From Methanococcoides orientis (lineage in GTDB: Archaea; Halobacteriota; Methanosarcinia; Methanosarcinales; Methanosarcinaceae), in assembly GCF_021184045.1 (NCBI RefSeq), contig NZ_CP073710.1:620001-684000 (forward strand): a DNA stretch of 64,000 bases. The letters run 5' to 3'. This document shows, piece after piece, positions 17,289 through 25,180 of this stretch. A program made the position numbers and the translations under genes. Positions within the stretch are counted from its first letter, which is position 1, and every line of letters starts with the position of its first letter. The notes beneath the pieces were generated by a model, which worked only from the letters and a program-made list of their open reading frames with translations, did no database searches and was not told the origin of the DNA.

Positions 17289-17656
17289 GCAAGGAAACTG
17301 CAATAATATTGGGGGCAAGTGGAGGAATCTTCGGAGTTGGTGCTTCTGCAATTACATTTTTGGTTGCAGCGTACAATTTCGGATTTGGAAGCAGGATCAT
17401 AGACTATGCTCCCAGTCAGGTTTTTGGAATTGCAAACTTTATAGTCCTGGGTTTAGGTCTCATAGCACTGGCATTAAGCATGATTGGAATTGCAGGCTCG
17501 GTTGTTGCTAGAACGGACAAGAAGAAAGGTGCTAAATTAATGCTGGCATCAGGTATATTTGGTTTCTTCCTTCTCTTTGCATTGTGGATCATGCCGGGAA
17601 TACTGCTCACTGCCGGTGGAATTATAGCAATGCGTACGGACGAAGGAACTATGTAA
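17285..17656 (+). CDS. DUF4064 family membrane protein
   Basis: A 123-residue protein with four hydrophobic segments and the glycine-rich pattern of DUF4064: an ILGASGGIFGVGASAITFLV start, LGLIALALSMIGIAGSVVAR in the middle, and GILLTAGGIIAMRTDEG at the end. It is coupled by ATGA overlap to the PLDc_N gene before it and followed after 9 nt by the channel gene, so the three form one unit. Function is unknown; the family is common in bacteria and archaea as small membrane proteins. Confidence 0.65.
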   Translation: MSKETAIILGASGGIFGVGASAITFLVAAYNFGFGSRIIDYAPSQVFGIANFIVLGLGLIALALSMIGIAGSVVARTDKKKGAKLMLASGIFGFFLLFALWIMPGILLTAGGIIAMRTDEGTM

Positions 17657-17665
17657 AAATAAATC

Positions 17666-18157
17666 GTGGAATTTGATCAAATGCATAATCATTTTTTTAA
17701 AAGATTTCAACCAAGAAATTGCTCAAAATTAATTCAATTTATATTTTTGATGTTGTCCCTTACAGTAATCTCAGGTGTCCTGATGTACTTTGTCGAAGGG
17801 GCAACTCGTGGATTTAGCAGTATACCAAAAAGCATCTACTGGGCTATTACAACATTTACAACTGTAGGGTATGGGGATATAATTCCACAAACTGATACTG
17901 GCAGAACAATTCACTCTTTCATAAGAATATTAGGCATAAGCACACCATTTATAATTATTGGATCAGCTTTTGTTTTCCTGTTCAAAATGCTGATCGACTG
18001 CCTCCAGAGACCTTTGGAAGACTTCCCACAAGGGGAAAGATATGATAAGTTGATCTGGTCTCTTGCAATCATCTTCCTGAATTTCATTGGTGCGGTCTTG
18101 TATTACTATCTGGTTCGGAATCAGGATAACAATGAAAATTACATAAGTAAAAAATGA
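17666..18157 (+). CDS. Two-helix K+ channel fused to PLDc_N
   Basis: A 163-residue membrane protein. Helix 1 is about residues 24-45. A pore loop with the complete selectivity filter TTFTTVGYGDI follows at about 65-75. Helix 2 (about 95-115) then runs directly into a PLDc_N domain (LIDCLQRPLEDFPQGERYDK, FLNFIGAVLYYYLVRN). The start is GTG at 17666 or ATG at 17681; no clear ribosome binding site decides between them. The filter predicts K+ conduction as a tetramer. The C-terminal 46 residues and their DNA are very similar to the gene at 16998, so this is a local fusion. It lacks any RCK or other known regulatory domain. Confidence 0.75.
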   Translation: MEFDQMHNHFFKRFQPRNCSKLIQFIFLMLSLTVISGVLMYFVEGATRGFSSIPKSIYWAITTFTTVGYGDIIPQTDTGRTIHSFIRILGISTPFIIIGSAFVFLFKMLIDCLQRPLEDFPQGERYDKLIWSLAIIFLNFIGAVLYYYLVRNQDNNENYISKK

Positions 18158-18168
18158 AAGAGGTTTAA

Positions 18169-18330
18169 ATGACTAGATGACCAATAAAAGCAATGATTTT
18201 AGGACTACAAATTGTGTTGTTGGGTGGATTCATGATCATTGATACTTCAACCAACTTGAATGGCATTGAATGCCTGATAATTCTAGCCGGATTATTTGTC
18301 AGTCTTGGTGGGTATATTCGTGATGTTTGA
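18169..18330 (+). pseudogene. Small membrane protein interrupted by an in-frame TGA
   Basis: A strong ribosome binding site (AAAGAGGT) precedes an ATG at 18169 that reads MTR and then TGA. The same frame continues PIKAMILGLQIVLLGG... to a stop at 18330, giving a two-helix hydrophobic protein. Without the TGA the product would be 52 residues. An internal ATG at 18193 gives 45 residues but has no ribosome binding site. Either a nonsense mutation inactivated the gene or translation reinitiates at 18193. It follows the channel gene by 11 nt. Confidence 0.5.
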
Positions 18331-18434
18331 AAATAAACTTACATACAATTGATGAATAGTGGCGATACAGGCTATGGATTTAGATTATTACATCCATTTG
18401 CTACTATAATAAAACCTAATCCTGAAAAAGTACT

Positions 18435-18971
18435 TCAATCATTTCCTCCTTCGGCTACTCTTTTCTCAAGAGCACGGGAATAGCTATCAAATGCCCTATC
18501 ATTAAAACAAACTATCAGAACCTTCTCGATAGAATTGCCCTTCCCAAGGAAATCAGCGATCTCACTTACCGCTATCCCCGCAGCCCTTTCCACAGGGAAT
18601 CCGTAAGCACCTGTGCTTATTGAAGGAAAGGCGATCGTTCTCACACCATTCCTTACCGCTACTTTCAGACTGTTGCGATAGCATCGGGCCAGCATCTCAT
18701 CTTCCCCGGAAGTTCCACCTCTCCATATCGGACCTACAGTGTGTATCACCCACTTTGCAGGAAGACGATACCCTGAAGTGATCTTTGCCTCTCCCGTTGG
18801 ACAGCCCTTCAGACTCCTGCATTCCTCAAGAAGCTCAGGTCCCGCTGCATAATGGATAGCACCATCAACCCCGCCACCTCCCAGAAGGGAATTGTTGGCA
18901 GCATTTACGATGGCATCAACATCCAGTTCTACAATATCACCTTTGGTAACTACTATCCTGTCCGAAAGCAT
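18435..18971 (-). CDS. Macro-domain protein, O-acetyl-ADP-ribose deacetylase type
   Basis: A 178-residue single macro domain. Visible ligand-binding motifs are [54 protein letters not shown], and [17 protein letters not shown]. These match the MacroD/YmdB subgroup, which hydrolyses O-acetyl-ADP-ribose or removes ADP-ribose from protein carboxylates. It is soluble and cytoplasmic, and stands alone between the channel operon and the GntP permease. The tail [10 protein letters not shown] is not part of the domain. Confidence 0.9.
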   Translation of the reverse strand: MLSDRIVVTKGDIVELDVDAIVNAANNSLLGGGGVDGAIHYAAGPELLEECRSLKGCPTGEAKITSGYRLPAKWVIHTVGPIWRGGTSGEDEMLARCYRNSLKVAVRNGVRTIAFPSISTGAYGFPVERAAGIAVSEIADFLGKGNSIEKVLIVCFNDRAFDSYSRALEKRVAEGGND

Positions 18972-19040
18972 ACATTATAGTATGGTCTGATGGGACTTTA
19001 GAATTATCCTGCTTTTCCTTTCCGTTTCTTGATCAAGGCT

Positions 19041-20300
19041 TCAGCCAAGCAGGAAAATCACCATGGAACAACAGAAGATCAGAATCCCGGCACCTGCAAG
19101 AGGAAGCGTGAACCTGCGAACGACAGTGGGTATAGAATCTCCTGTGGAGCGTTGTATCAGCCAGAAATAAGGGTCACTGACATATGAAACGACCAGTGTG
19201 CCGGCTGAGATCATCAGTATGAGGGGGATCGTTGGAATTGAAGCAACAATATCTGTACCGGCGAGGATTGTTGCTGTGATGACTGCTGTGACCACACGGG
19301 AGCCCTGTGCCGTCTGAATGAGGACTGCAAGTGCAAAAGGGATCACAACTACTGGAAGGATGGCGGATATCAATGTAAAGACCTCATCCGGGAAGCTGCT
19401 TGCAGATATTACAAACCCAAGGGCCCCTGCGCCACAAAGGTCGAAGAGTATGATTCCTGCGTTCTTGGTCCCTTTCTCAAGTGCGAGCCTGCGTGGCCCT
19501 TCGCTTACTAGCAGAAGTGAGGCGAATACTGAGATCACAAGAGCGATGTTTACGTCACTGATGGCTGACAGGGGGGAGAACAAATAGCCTATCGTTATCA
19601 GAAGGACTGGCAGTGCAATTGGTAGCCAGACCTTCCATCTGGGCAGGGAAATCATCACAGGTTCCACGAGTCCTTCAAGTTCCGGAACCGGGTGTTGCTG
19701 GCCTCTGCTTAGTCTTTTCGAGACAACGTAACCGATGCCTAGCAGGAATATGGAAAGAGGAACTGTTATGAGATTGATGCTGAAACTCTCTGATGCCGGG
19801 ACACTGAAAGTCGTGGTCATGCTATAAACAACCGGCAATGGCAAAATGAGCACGAATGAGAGAACACTTCCAAAGGCTGCCATGTAGAAAAGCCTTCCAT
19901 TTGAGGAATGTTCCTTCTCCATCTGTTCAATAAGGGGAAGCATCACTACATATGCAGTAAGACAGCACATGAGTGGAATGGAAAGAAGGTAGCCTACAAC
20001 TCCTGCAGCCATATCAGGTGCTTTGATGGCTCGTTTCACATCATCCACGATCCTTTCAATAAAGTGTCCGTGTCTCAGGATCTGGGCTATCACTGCTCCA
20101 CAATATATGGGGATTCCCAGAAGAGAAAAGATTCGACCGGCACCACCGGTAACATACTGTACCAGCCATTCGGTCATTCCATTGAGTATTCCAAATATGA
20201 ATGCAGCTGCTATCAGGGTAAGGAAGGGGGTGACGTGAAATCTTATAGTGAGGATACTGATGAAAATAATAATAAATATAAAGATGAGCAGTGATTCCAT
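19041..20300 (-). CDS. GntP-family permease (gluconate:H+ symporter-like)
   Basis: A 419-residue polytopic membrane protein with about 11-12 helices. GntP/ion-transporter features include FHVTPFLTLIAAAFIFGIL near the N-terminus, GSRVVTAVITATIL, and the family-typical VSDPYFWLIQRSTGDSIPTVVR segment near the C-terminus. GntP members import gluconate or related sugar acids; substrate here is uncertain, and a methanogen has no obvious use for gluconate. It is divergent from the Fe-S protein at 20327 with only 26 nt between the ATGs, so the two share a very compact promoter region or overlapping promoters. Confidence 0.75.
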   Translation of the reverse strand: MESLLIFIFIIIFISILTIRFHVTPFLTLIAAAFIFGILNGMTEWLVQYVTGGAGRIFSLLGIPIYCGAVIAQILRHGHFIERIVDDVKRAIKAPDMAAGVVGYLLSIPLMCCLTAYVVMLPLIEQMEKEHSSNGRLFYMAAFGSVLSFVLILPLPVVYSMTTTFSVPASESFSINLITVPLSIFLLGIGYVVSKRLSRGQQHPVPELEGLVEPVMISLPRWKVWLPIALPVLLITIGYLFSPLSAISDVNIALVISVFASLLLVSEGPRRLALEKGTKNAGIILFDLCGAGALGFVISASSFPDEVFTLISAILPVVVIPFALAVLIQTAQGSRVVTAVITATILAGTDIVASIPTIPLILMISAGTLVVSYVSDPYFWLIQRSTGDSIPTVVRRFTLPLAGAGILIFCCSMVIFLLG

Positions 20301-20326
20301 ACAAGGTTTGATGTATCAGGAGATAT

Positions 20327-21445
20327 ATGATGCCATCGGAAGATCAAAGGAGCAATAAGATGGATGAAGACCTGCTTGCTGTGGATTATTGTATCGATTG
20401 TGGAAAATGCTATGATGTCTGTCATATTTCAAAAGTGACGGACAACAAGTACACGCCAAGATCGAAGATAATGTTGCTACAGAAGCTGCTCGATGGAGAT
20501 GAACTAGAGCAGGAAGAAATTAATGATATTTATCTTTCAACCCGCTGCGGTGCTTGCGATGATGTATGCCCCGTGAACATTCCGATCACAGATATAATCC
20601 AGAGAGAAAGGGAAATACTGGCACAACAGGGAAAAGAACCTGCCAGAACCACACAGATAAGCAGGAATATTCTCGAAGCAGGAAGTCCGGGAAGGAAGGA
20701 TGCTTCAATTCGAAACTCGTGGGTCACAGACGAACTTGAGCTTGATGATAGCTCTGATGTGGCTTACATGGCAGGTTGCTGGATAGCATTTGCACATCAG
20801 GATATCGCCAGCTCCACCATTAAGATACTCAATGCAGGAGGTATAACTCCAAAGGCTATTCCGGAAGAGAAATGCTGTGGTCTTTTCCTGATAGACAACG
20901 GTCATCTTGAAGAAGCTAAGGAATATGCAAAAGAGTATGTTGAATATCTTGAATCCCTCGGGATAAAAAAGGTCATTGCTTCATGTCCGGGATGTTATCT
21001 TGTTCTTAAGGAAGAATATCCGAAGCTCTTCCGTGAACCTGAATTTGAGGTCATATATTCACTTTCACTTTTCGAGCAGCTCATTGATGAAAGAAAACTC
21101 ATTCCAAAGAAGCTGAACAAGACTGTATCCATAAGGGATGCCTGTGCAATTATGGATATGTCAGACATCCCAAGAAAGATCCTCTCTGAAATGGGAGTTG
21201 AGGTCAGGGAGATGTTCGACAGAAAAAAGGCATGTTGTGGTGGTCCTGCCGGAGTGAAACCAAATTTCCCGGAAATTTCATCGAAGACTGCAATGCTTAC
21301 CATCGAACATTTCAAGGACACTCCTGATGGAACTATTTCCTACTGTCCGTTCTGTTACCATCATCTGGAAAACGTGTGTCAGGAAAAAAATAAAGAGATG
21401 GATATGCAGGACATCTCTCTACTGCTTTTGCAGAGCATACTTTGA
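20327..21445 (+). CDS. HdrD/GlpC-like Fe-S oxidoreductase with two CCG domains
   Basis: A 372-residue soluble protein. Residues about 22-32 (CIDCGKCYDVC) and about 76-83 (CGACDDVC) are ligands of two 4Fe-4S clusters, each lacking one canonical Pro-spaced cysteine in plain view. Two cysteine-rich CCG domains follow: the first with AGCWIAF, EEKCCGLFLID and SCPGCYLVL, the second with RDACAIMD, KKACCGGPAG and YCPFCYHHL. This is the layout of HdrD and GlpC-type subunits that carry noncubane or 4Fe-4S catalytic clusters for disulfide reduction. No HdrE cytochrome or flavoprotein partner is adjacent. AGGAGAT precedes the ATG. The physiological partner is unknown. Confidence 0.8.
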   Translation: MMPSEDQRSNKMDEDLLAVDYCIDCGKCYDVCHISKVTDNKYTPRSKIMLLQKLLDGDELEQEEINDIYLSTRCGACDDVCPVNIPITDIIQREREILAQQGKEPARTTQISRNILEAGSPGRKDASIRNSWVTDELELDDSSDVAYMAGCWIAFAHQDIASSTIKILNAGGITPKAIPEEKCCGLFLIDNGHLEEAKEYAKEYVEYLESLGIKKVIASCPGCYLVLKEEYPKLFREPEFEVIYSLSLFEQLIDERKLIPKKLNKTVSIRDACAIMDMSDIPRKILSEMGVEVREMFDRKKACCGGPAGVKPNFPEISSKTAMLTIEHFKDTPDGTISYCPFCYHHLENVCQEKNKEMDMQDISLLLLQSIL

Positions 21446-21472
21446 ATTTGAATAATTGATGGCTTAATAGGA

Positions 21473-21511
21473 GGCTACTTTAAAATTAAACTTTCAATTT
21501 AGTTAGTAGCC
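21473..21511. terminator. Long imperfect hairpin between convergent genes
   Basis: GGCTACT and AGTAGCC are 7-bp inverted arms around an AT-rich loop that can itself pair partly. It lies between the convergent Fe-S protein and pyruvate kinase genes, so it may terminate either. The rest of the gap is purine-rich repeats of AAGTAAGT type with a GTTGGCCAAC palindrome at 21549-21558. Confidence 0.35.
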
Positions 21512-21584
21512 ATCCAGTTGGTCAGCAAGTAAATAAGTAAGCGGATAAGTTGGCCAACCGAGCAGCCAGCTAAGTAGTAAGTAA

Positions 21585-23015
21585 TTAAGTCAATTGTATG
21601 ATCTTCAGAAGGTTTGTACCGCCTTCATGACCCTGGGTCAGGACGATCATGTCTTTGGATTTGCCTATGCCCTTTGATATCATGGTATTGTTTACCTTAT
21701 CTTCAAGGCCTTCAAACCCATCCATCACTTTGATGGGATATACACCATAGGAATATGCCAGCTGCTCACATGTCAGGTCCAGATGGCTCATGGCAATGAT
21801 CCATTCATCTGGCTTGAATCTTGAAATACGCCTTGGAGTGCCACCTGAATACGTAGGTACTACCACGTACTCTATGGGAAGCCGTTTGATAGCTTCGTAT
21901 ACCTGAAGTGAAATAACATCACTGATGATCATTGTGGTCTCATCTATCCCTTTTCTGATAAGATCTAAACCAAACCCTGTCCTTGCACGCCATTCTTCGG
22001 TTCTCTTTGCAATATTGATCATGGTACTAACGGTCTCTACCGGATATTTTCCAACCGCAGTTTCACCGGATAACATTACAGCATCGGTTCCGTCAAGGAT
22101 AGCATTTGCCACATCGGTCGCTTCGGCACGTGTTGGCCTTATATTTTCGGTCATAGACTCAAGCATATGAGTTGCAGTTATTACCGGTATACCGCGAAGA
22201 TTGGCTTTATGAATCAGCTGCTTCTGGGCTATTGGGACCTCTTCTATTGGTATTTCCACACCAAGATCACCACGTGCAACCATCAGGCCATCGACCATAT
22301 CAAGTATTCCATCTATGTTCTTCAGTGCCTGCTCTCTCTCTATCTTCCCTACAAGGAAAACAGAATGTCCCTGTTTCTCAGCATGATATCGCACTTTCTC
22401 GATATCGGAACCAAGCTCTATGAACGATACACTGAAACAATTGACACCTTCGCTCAATGCAAAATCCACGATCTCGAGGTCCCGTTTTGTGACAGGATCA
22501 AGTAAAAGGTTGGTTCCGGGAATGTTGACACCTTTATGGGAGGAAAGCAGACCTCCCACTACAACCTCACATTCGGCTTCATTGTTGCAAACGCCATTGC
22601 ATCGCATCTGGATAAAACCATCATTAAAATAAACATCAGAGGGTTTTGCAATACAATATGGAAGCTTATCGAAATCTACAGGAATAAGATTACCTGAGCC
22701 TACGATCTTGTCCGTTGTCAGTTTAATCTTGTCGCCTTTCTGCAGGGTAATGGGCTCATCTTGAATCTCTCCAACACGGATCTTCGGACCCGGGAGATCT
22801 GCCATGATAGATACAACGACATCCATTTCCTGACATAGCTTTTTGATCGTACGAATGACCTTACCATGGCTTTCAAAGTTGCCATGGGAGAAATTGATCC
22901 TTGCGACGTTCATACCGGCCAGTATAAGTTTACGCAACACCTCTTCCGAAGAAGAAGCAGGTCCGATGGTGCATACTATCTTGGTCTTGTGGTCCGGCAG
23001 CTTCATTGAAGTCAT
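21585..23015 (-). CDS. pyk: Pyruvate kinase
   Basis: A 476-residue protein covering all three pyruvate kinase domains. Visible motifs are KIVCTIGPASSSEE and ARINFSHG at the N-terminus, SVSFIELGSDI, the catalytic-lysine region FLVGKIEREQALKNIDGI, the signature ARGDLGVEIPIEEVPIAQK, and ATHMLESM plus DAVMLSGETAVGKYP. It makes pyruvate and ATP from PEP and ADP. In a methylotrophic methanogen it would act in central carbon metabolism alongside acetyl-CoA from CODH/ACS. Start is ATG 23015 or 23006 (MKLPDHK); a TATA-like GTATATAATT at 23021-23030 is unusually close and leaves the true start unsettled. Confidence 0.92.
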   Translation of the reverse strand: MTSMKLPDHKTKIVCTIGPASSSEEVLRKLILAGMNVARINFSHGNFESHGKVIRTIKKLCQEMDVVVSIMADLPGPKIRVGEIQDEPITLQKGDKIKLTTDKIVGSGNLIPVDFDKLPYCIAKPSDVYFNDGFIQMRCNGVCNNEAECEVVVGGLLSSHKGVNIPGTNLLLDPVTKRDLEIVDFALSEGVNCFSVSFIELGSDIEKVRYHAEKQGHSVFLVGKIEREQALKNIDGILDMVDGLMVARGDLGVEIPIEEVPIAQKQLIHKANLRGIPVITATHMLESMTENIRPTRAEATDVANAILDGTDAVMLSGETAVGKYPVETVSTMINIAKRTEEWRARTGFGLDLIRKGIDETTMIISDVISLQVYEAIKRLPIEYVVVPTYSGGTPRRISRFKPDEWIIAMSHLDLTCEQLAYSYGVYPIKVMDGFEGLEDKVNNTMISKGIGKSKDMIVLTQGHEGGTNLLKIIQLT

Positions 23016-23105
23016 GATTAAATTATATACTGGCTGCCTTAAAGCATTAACTATGTAGTAATGATCAGTATTAATTTAAAAAAAGAATTAAAGGGTGTAG
23101 AGGTA

Positions 23106-23363
23106 TTATTTCGTTTCTTCGGATCCGGAATGATACACAATTGAATCCCTTGCATATGTTCCGCGCTTTTTGGAAGGATTGGACTCAAATAGTTCGCCCA
23201 TTTCCAGAGAAAGCCCGGTGAACCTTTCATGAAGCATATTAATGTAAGCTGTCAATTCAGTGATCTGACCATCCAGGTCCATGATCATTTCATCTTTTTC
23301 CTGCAGTTGACGTTTAAGTCCTTCGATCTGTCTCTGAATTTCCTTGAATGGATCATTTTCCAT
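23106..23363 (-). CDS. Small coiled-coil protein
   Basis: An 85-residue protein. Residues 1-55 are strongly heptad-patterned (IQRQIEGLKRQLQEKDEMI and DLDGQITELTAYINMLHE), which predicts a coiled coil, followed by a basic/serine tail. The start at 23363 is set by AAGAGGTG 6 nt upstream. I do not recognise a family. It stands alone upstream of pyk on the same strand. Confidence 0.6.
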   Translation of the reverse strand: MENDPFKEIQRQIEGLKRQLQEKDEMIMDLDGQITELTAYINMLHERFTGLSLEMGELFESNPSKKRGTYARDSIVYHSGSEETK

Positions 23364-23506
23364 AAATAGCACCTCTTAAGAGATCATGAACAATAGATAG
23401 TCGAAATTTGATGTATCTTTAATGCCAGCTTAATGGATAAAGCTTATTGTTCGTTAAAATGTATGGGAATTTTTTAAAAATACTATTCGACTTTATAAAA
23501 AGAGGT

Positions 23507-23929
23507 TTACAATATTTCTCCAAGAAACCTTCTTTTTGCACGTACTTCAACAGGTCGGTCTTCAAGCCTGAAATGGTTGATGGCCTTTTTCCCCTGTTTT
23601 TTTCTTGTATAACGCAATTCTCCTCCGTAGAGGAGAAAATCATTCATTACATCTTCGAACTGGATGCGTTCTGTGTGAGATAGTTCTATTACACTTATTC
23701 CATCAAGAAACCAATTGTATACTTTAAGAAGAAATACCTCACGCACACGTTTAAGCTTTTCAGGATCATAATTGCATGGTGCAGTAAGGTAGATGGTCCT
23801 TTTAAGCTCAGGTGACCATCCAGCGATCTTTTCTTCCAGTTCAATAAATTGTATGGGGATCTCTTCCCCTTCTTCTGGTTTTGGCCGGTATCTTGAAAGG
23901 TGGCTTTTATCAGTTTTCAGATTCACCAC
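23507..23929 (-). CDS. Conserved-looking hypothetical protein, coupled to the rhomboid gene
   Basis: A 140-residue soluble protein, highly charged. The N-terminal third is proline-rich (SRYRPKPEEGEEIPIQF). The middle is helical (DPEKLKRVREVFLLKVYNWF) and the C-terminus is basic (RYTRKKQGKKAINHF). I do not recognise a family. Its start overlaps the end of the rhomboid gene by 7 nt, so the two are cotranscribed and probably coupled. Function unknown. Confidence 0.6.
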   Translation of the reverse strand: MVNLKTDKSHLSRYRPKPEEGEEIPIQFIELEEKIAGWSPELKRTIYLTAPCNYDPEKLKRVREVFLLKVYNWFLDGISVIELSHTERIQFEDVMNDFLLYGGELRYTRKKQGKKAINHFRLEDRPVEVRAKRRFLGEIL

Positions 23930-24873
23930 CTTCGAGGATCATACTCTGCTCTTCTGCGTTGTTTTCTGGTATTCCTGATCCTAAGTCCCATGTATAGTCC
24001 TACCAGAACACCACTAAGGTGTGCAGTATGGGCGATCATGTCAGGAGCTCCTATTAATGCAAAGTCAAGCAGTACAAAGAGCATGAGGGCGTATTTTATC
24101 CTCATTGGTATGAAGTATACATATACCTGCATATCCGGGGCTAATATAGTTAGTGTGGCGAAAACTCCCATGATGGCACCGCTGGCTCCAACCATGGGGT
24201 AGCTGACACTGCTGGTAAGTGCATATCCAATGGCTGCGACAATGCCTGAGATGAAGTAAACATACAGGAACATGTCCTTTCCTATGCGTCTTTCCAGTTC
24301 TCTTCCGAAAAAGAACAATACCAGCATGTTGAAGAATATGTGCCCGAAACTGGCATGTAGGAACATGTGTGTTATCAAGGTCCATGGTTTCAGGAAAATA
24401 GTGCTCGGGACAAGCTGGAATAGTTCCACATAACCTGGTATCAGCTCAAGGAAGAATGAAATGATACAGATGAATATAATGGCCATTGAAGGACTTGTTG
24501 ATATTGATGACCTTGTCCTTTGAACTGCACCTGTAGCTGCTCCTTTTGCAGCAGTTTTGGCTGCATCTTTCATCATATTCTTTATAACGTCATCAATTTC
24601 CGGTCCCGCTCCGTATGCCTGACCTCCGGTAGTGCTTCTGTTATAGTTCCCTGATGTTCCGGAAGTTCCTGAAGAATATCCTGCATTGCGATCAAGTCCC
24701 TCACAAGCATGTCTTTCAGGAAGTCTGTGGTCTGAGCAGAACGTCTTACCACAATGACGGCAGGTAAACATCATAGGTTCCTGTTTCCCACATATCCAGC
24801 ATTTATTATCCAAAGTATCCTCCCGATCACAAATAATATTATCCGGATCTAATATGTCAATATCTGCTATCAA
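23923..24873 (-). CDS. AN1-type zinc finger plus rhomboid intramembrane protease
   Basis: A 316-residue protein. Residues about 25-57 form an AN1-type zinc finger (C25, C28, C38, C41, C46, H49, H55, C57). A serine/glycine-rich linker follows, then a six-helix rhomboid domain from about 130. Catalytic residues are Ser231 in GASGA and His285 in HTAHLSG; the HMFLHASFGHIFFNM helix is the usual rhomboid motif. It should cut membrane protein helices inside the bilayer, with the zinc finger in the cytoplasm. A zinc finger in front of a rhomboid occurs in several archaea. Its TATA region overlaps the gap before cdhA. Confidence 0.9.
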   Translation of the reverse strand: MIADIDILDPDNIICDREDTLDNKCWICGKQEPMMFTCRHCGKTFCSDHRLPERHACEGLDRNAGYSSGTSGTSGNYNRSTTGGQAYGAGPEIDDVIKNMMKDAAKTAAKGAATGAVQRTRSSISTSPSMAIIFICIISFFLELIPGYVELFQLVPSTIFLKPWTLITHMFLHASFGHIFFNMLVLFFFGRELERRIGKDMFLYVYFISGIVAAIGYALTSSVSYPMVGASGAIMGVFATLTILAPDMQVYVYFIPMRIKYALMLFVLLDFALIGAPDMIAHTAHLSGVLVGLYMGLRIRNTRKQRRRAEYDPRRW

Positions 24874-25035
24874 ATAAAATGATTTCTAATGGTGACAATC
24901 TCTACATGTTTTTTTATTTTATGCAGTATGGTGTATTTTTAAAATTAGATGTATGCTCTTCCTGTTTTTGGTGTTTGTAACGGCGTAAACTCACAAAAGA
25001 ATTGTCGGGTATAATCATGACAAATTATGGAAACG

Positions 25036-25044
25036 TTTATATAG
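25036..25044 (+). promoter_or_regulatory. Probable cdh operon promoter (TATA box)
   Basis: TTTATATAG preceded by a BRE-like GGAAACG. Transcription would start near 25065, leaving a leader of about 115 nt before cdhA. A second, weaker TATA-like CTATATAC lies near 25130 and would give a much shorter leader. The 24874-25180 gap holds no gene. Confidence 0.5.
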
Positions 25045-25180
25045 TAGATGTGCATACTAAACCCACATTCAAAAGACTGTATATCAGTTATTACGTTTTA
25101 CATAATTCGTAACACCCTCGGGGAATAGTCTATATACCCCTCTAACTATGAAATGTTCAATCCAGGAGGAGAGAAAACAT

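Noticed and set aside
18178-18180. TGA read as selenocysteine or another amino acid
   Set aside because: No selenocysteine insertion element or cysteine-containing context is evident, and members of this family recode TAG (pyrrolysine), not TGA.
21440-21600. AAGTAAGT-like repeats possibly a CRISPR or iteron array
   Set aside because: Units are short, irregular and without unique spacers; they lie between convergent genes and look like low-complexity DNA.
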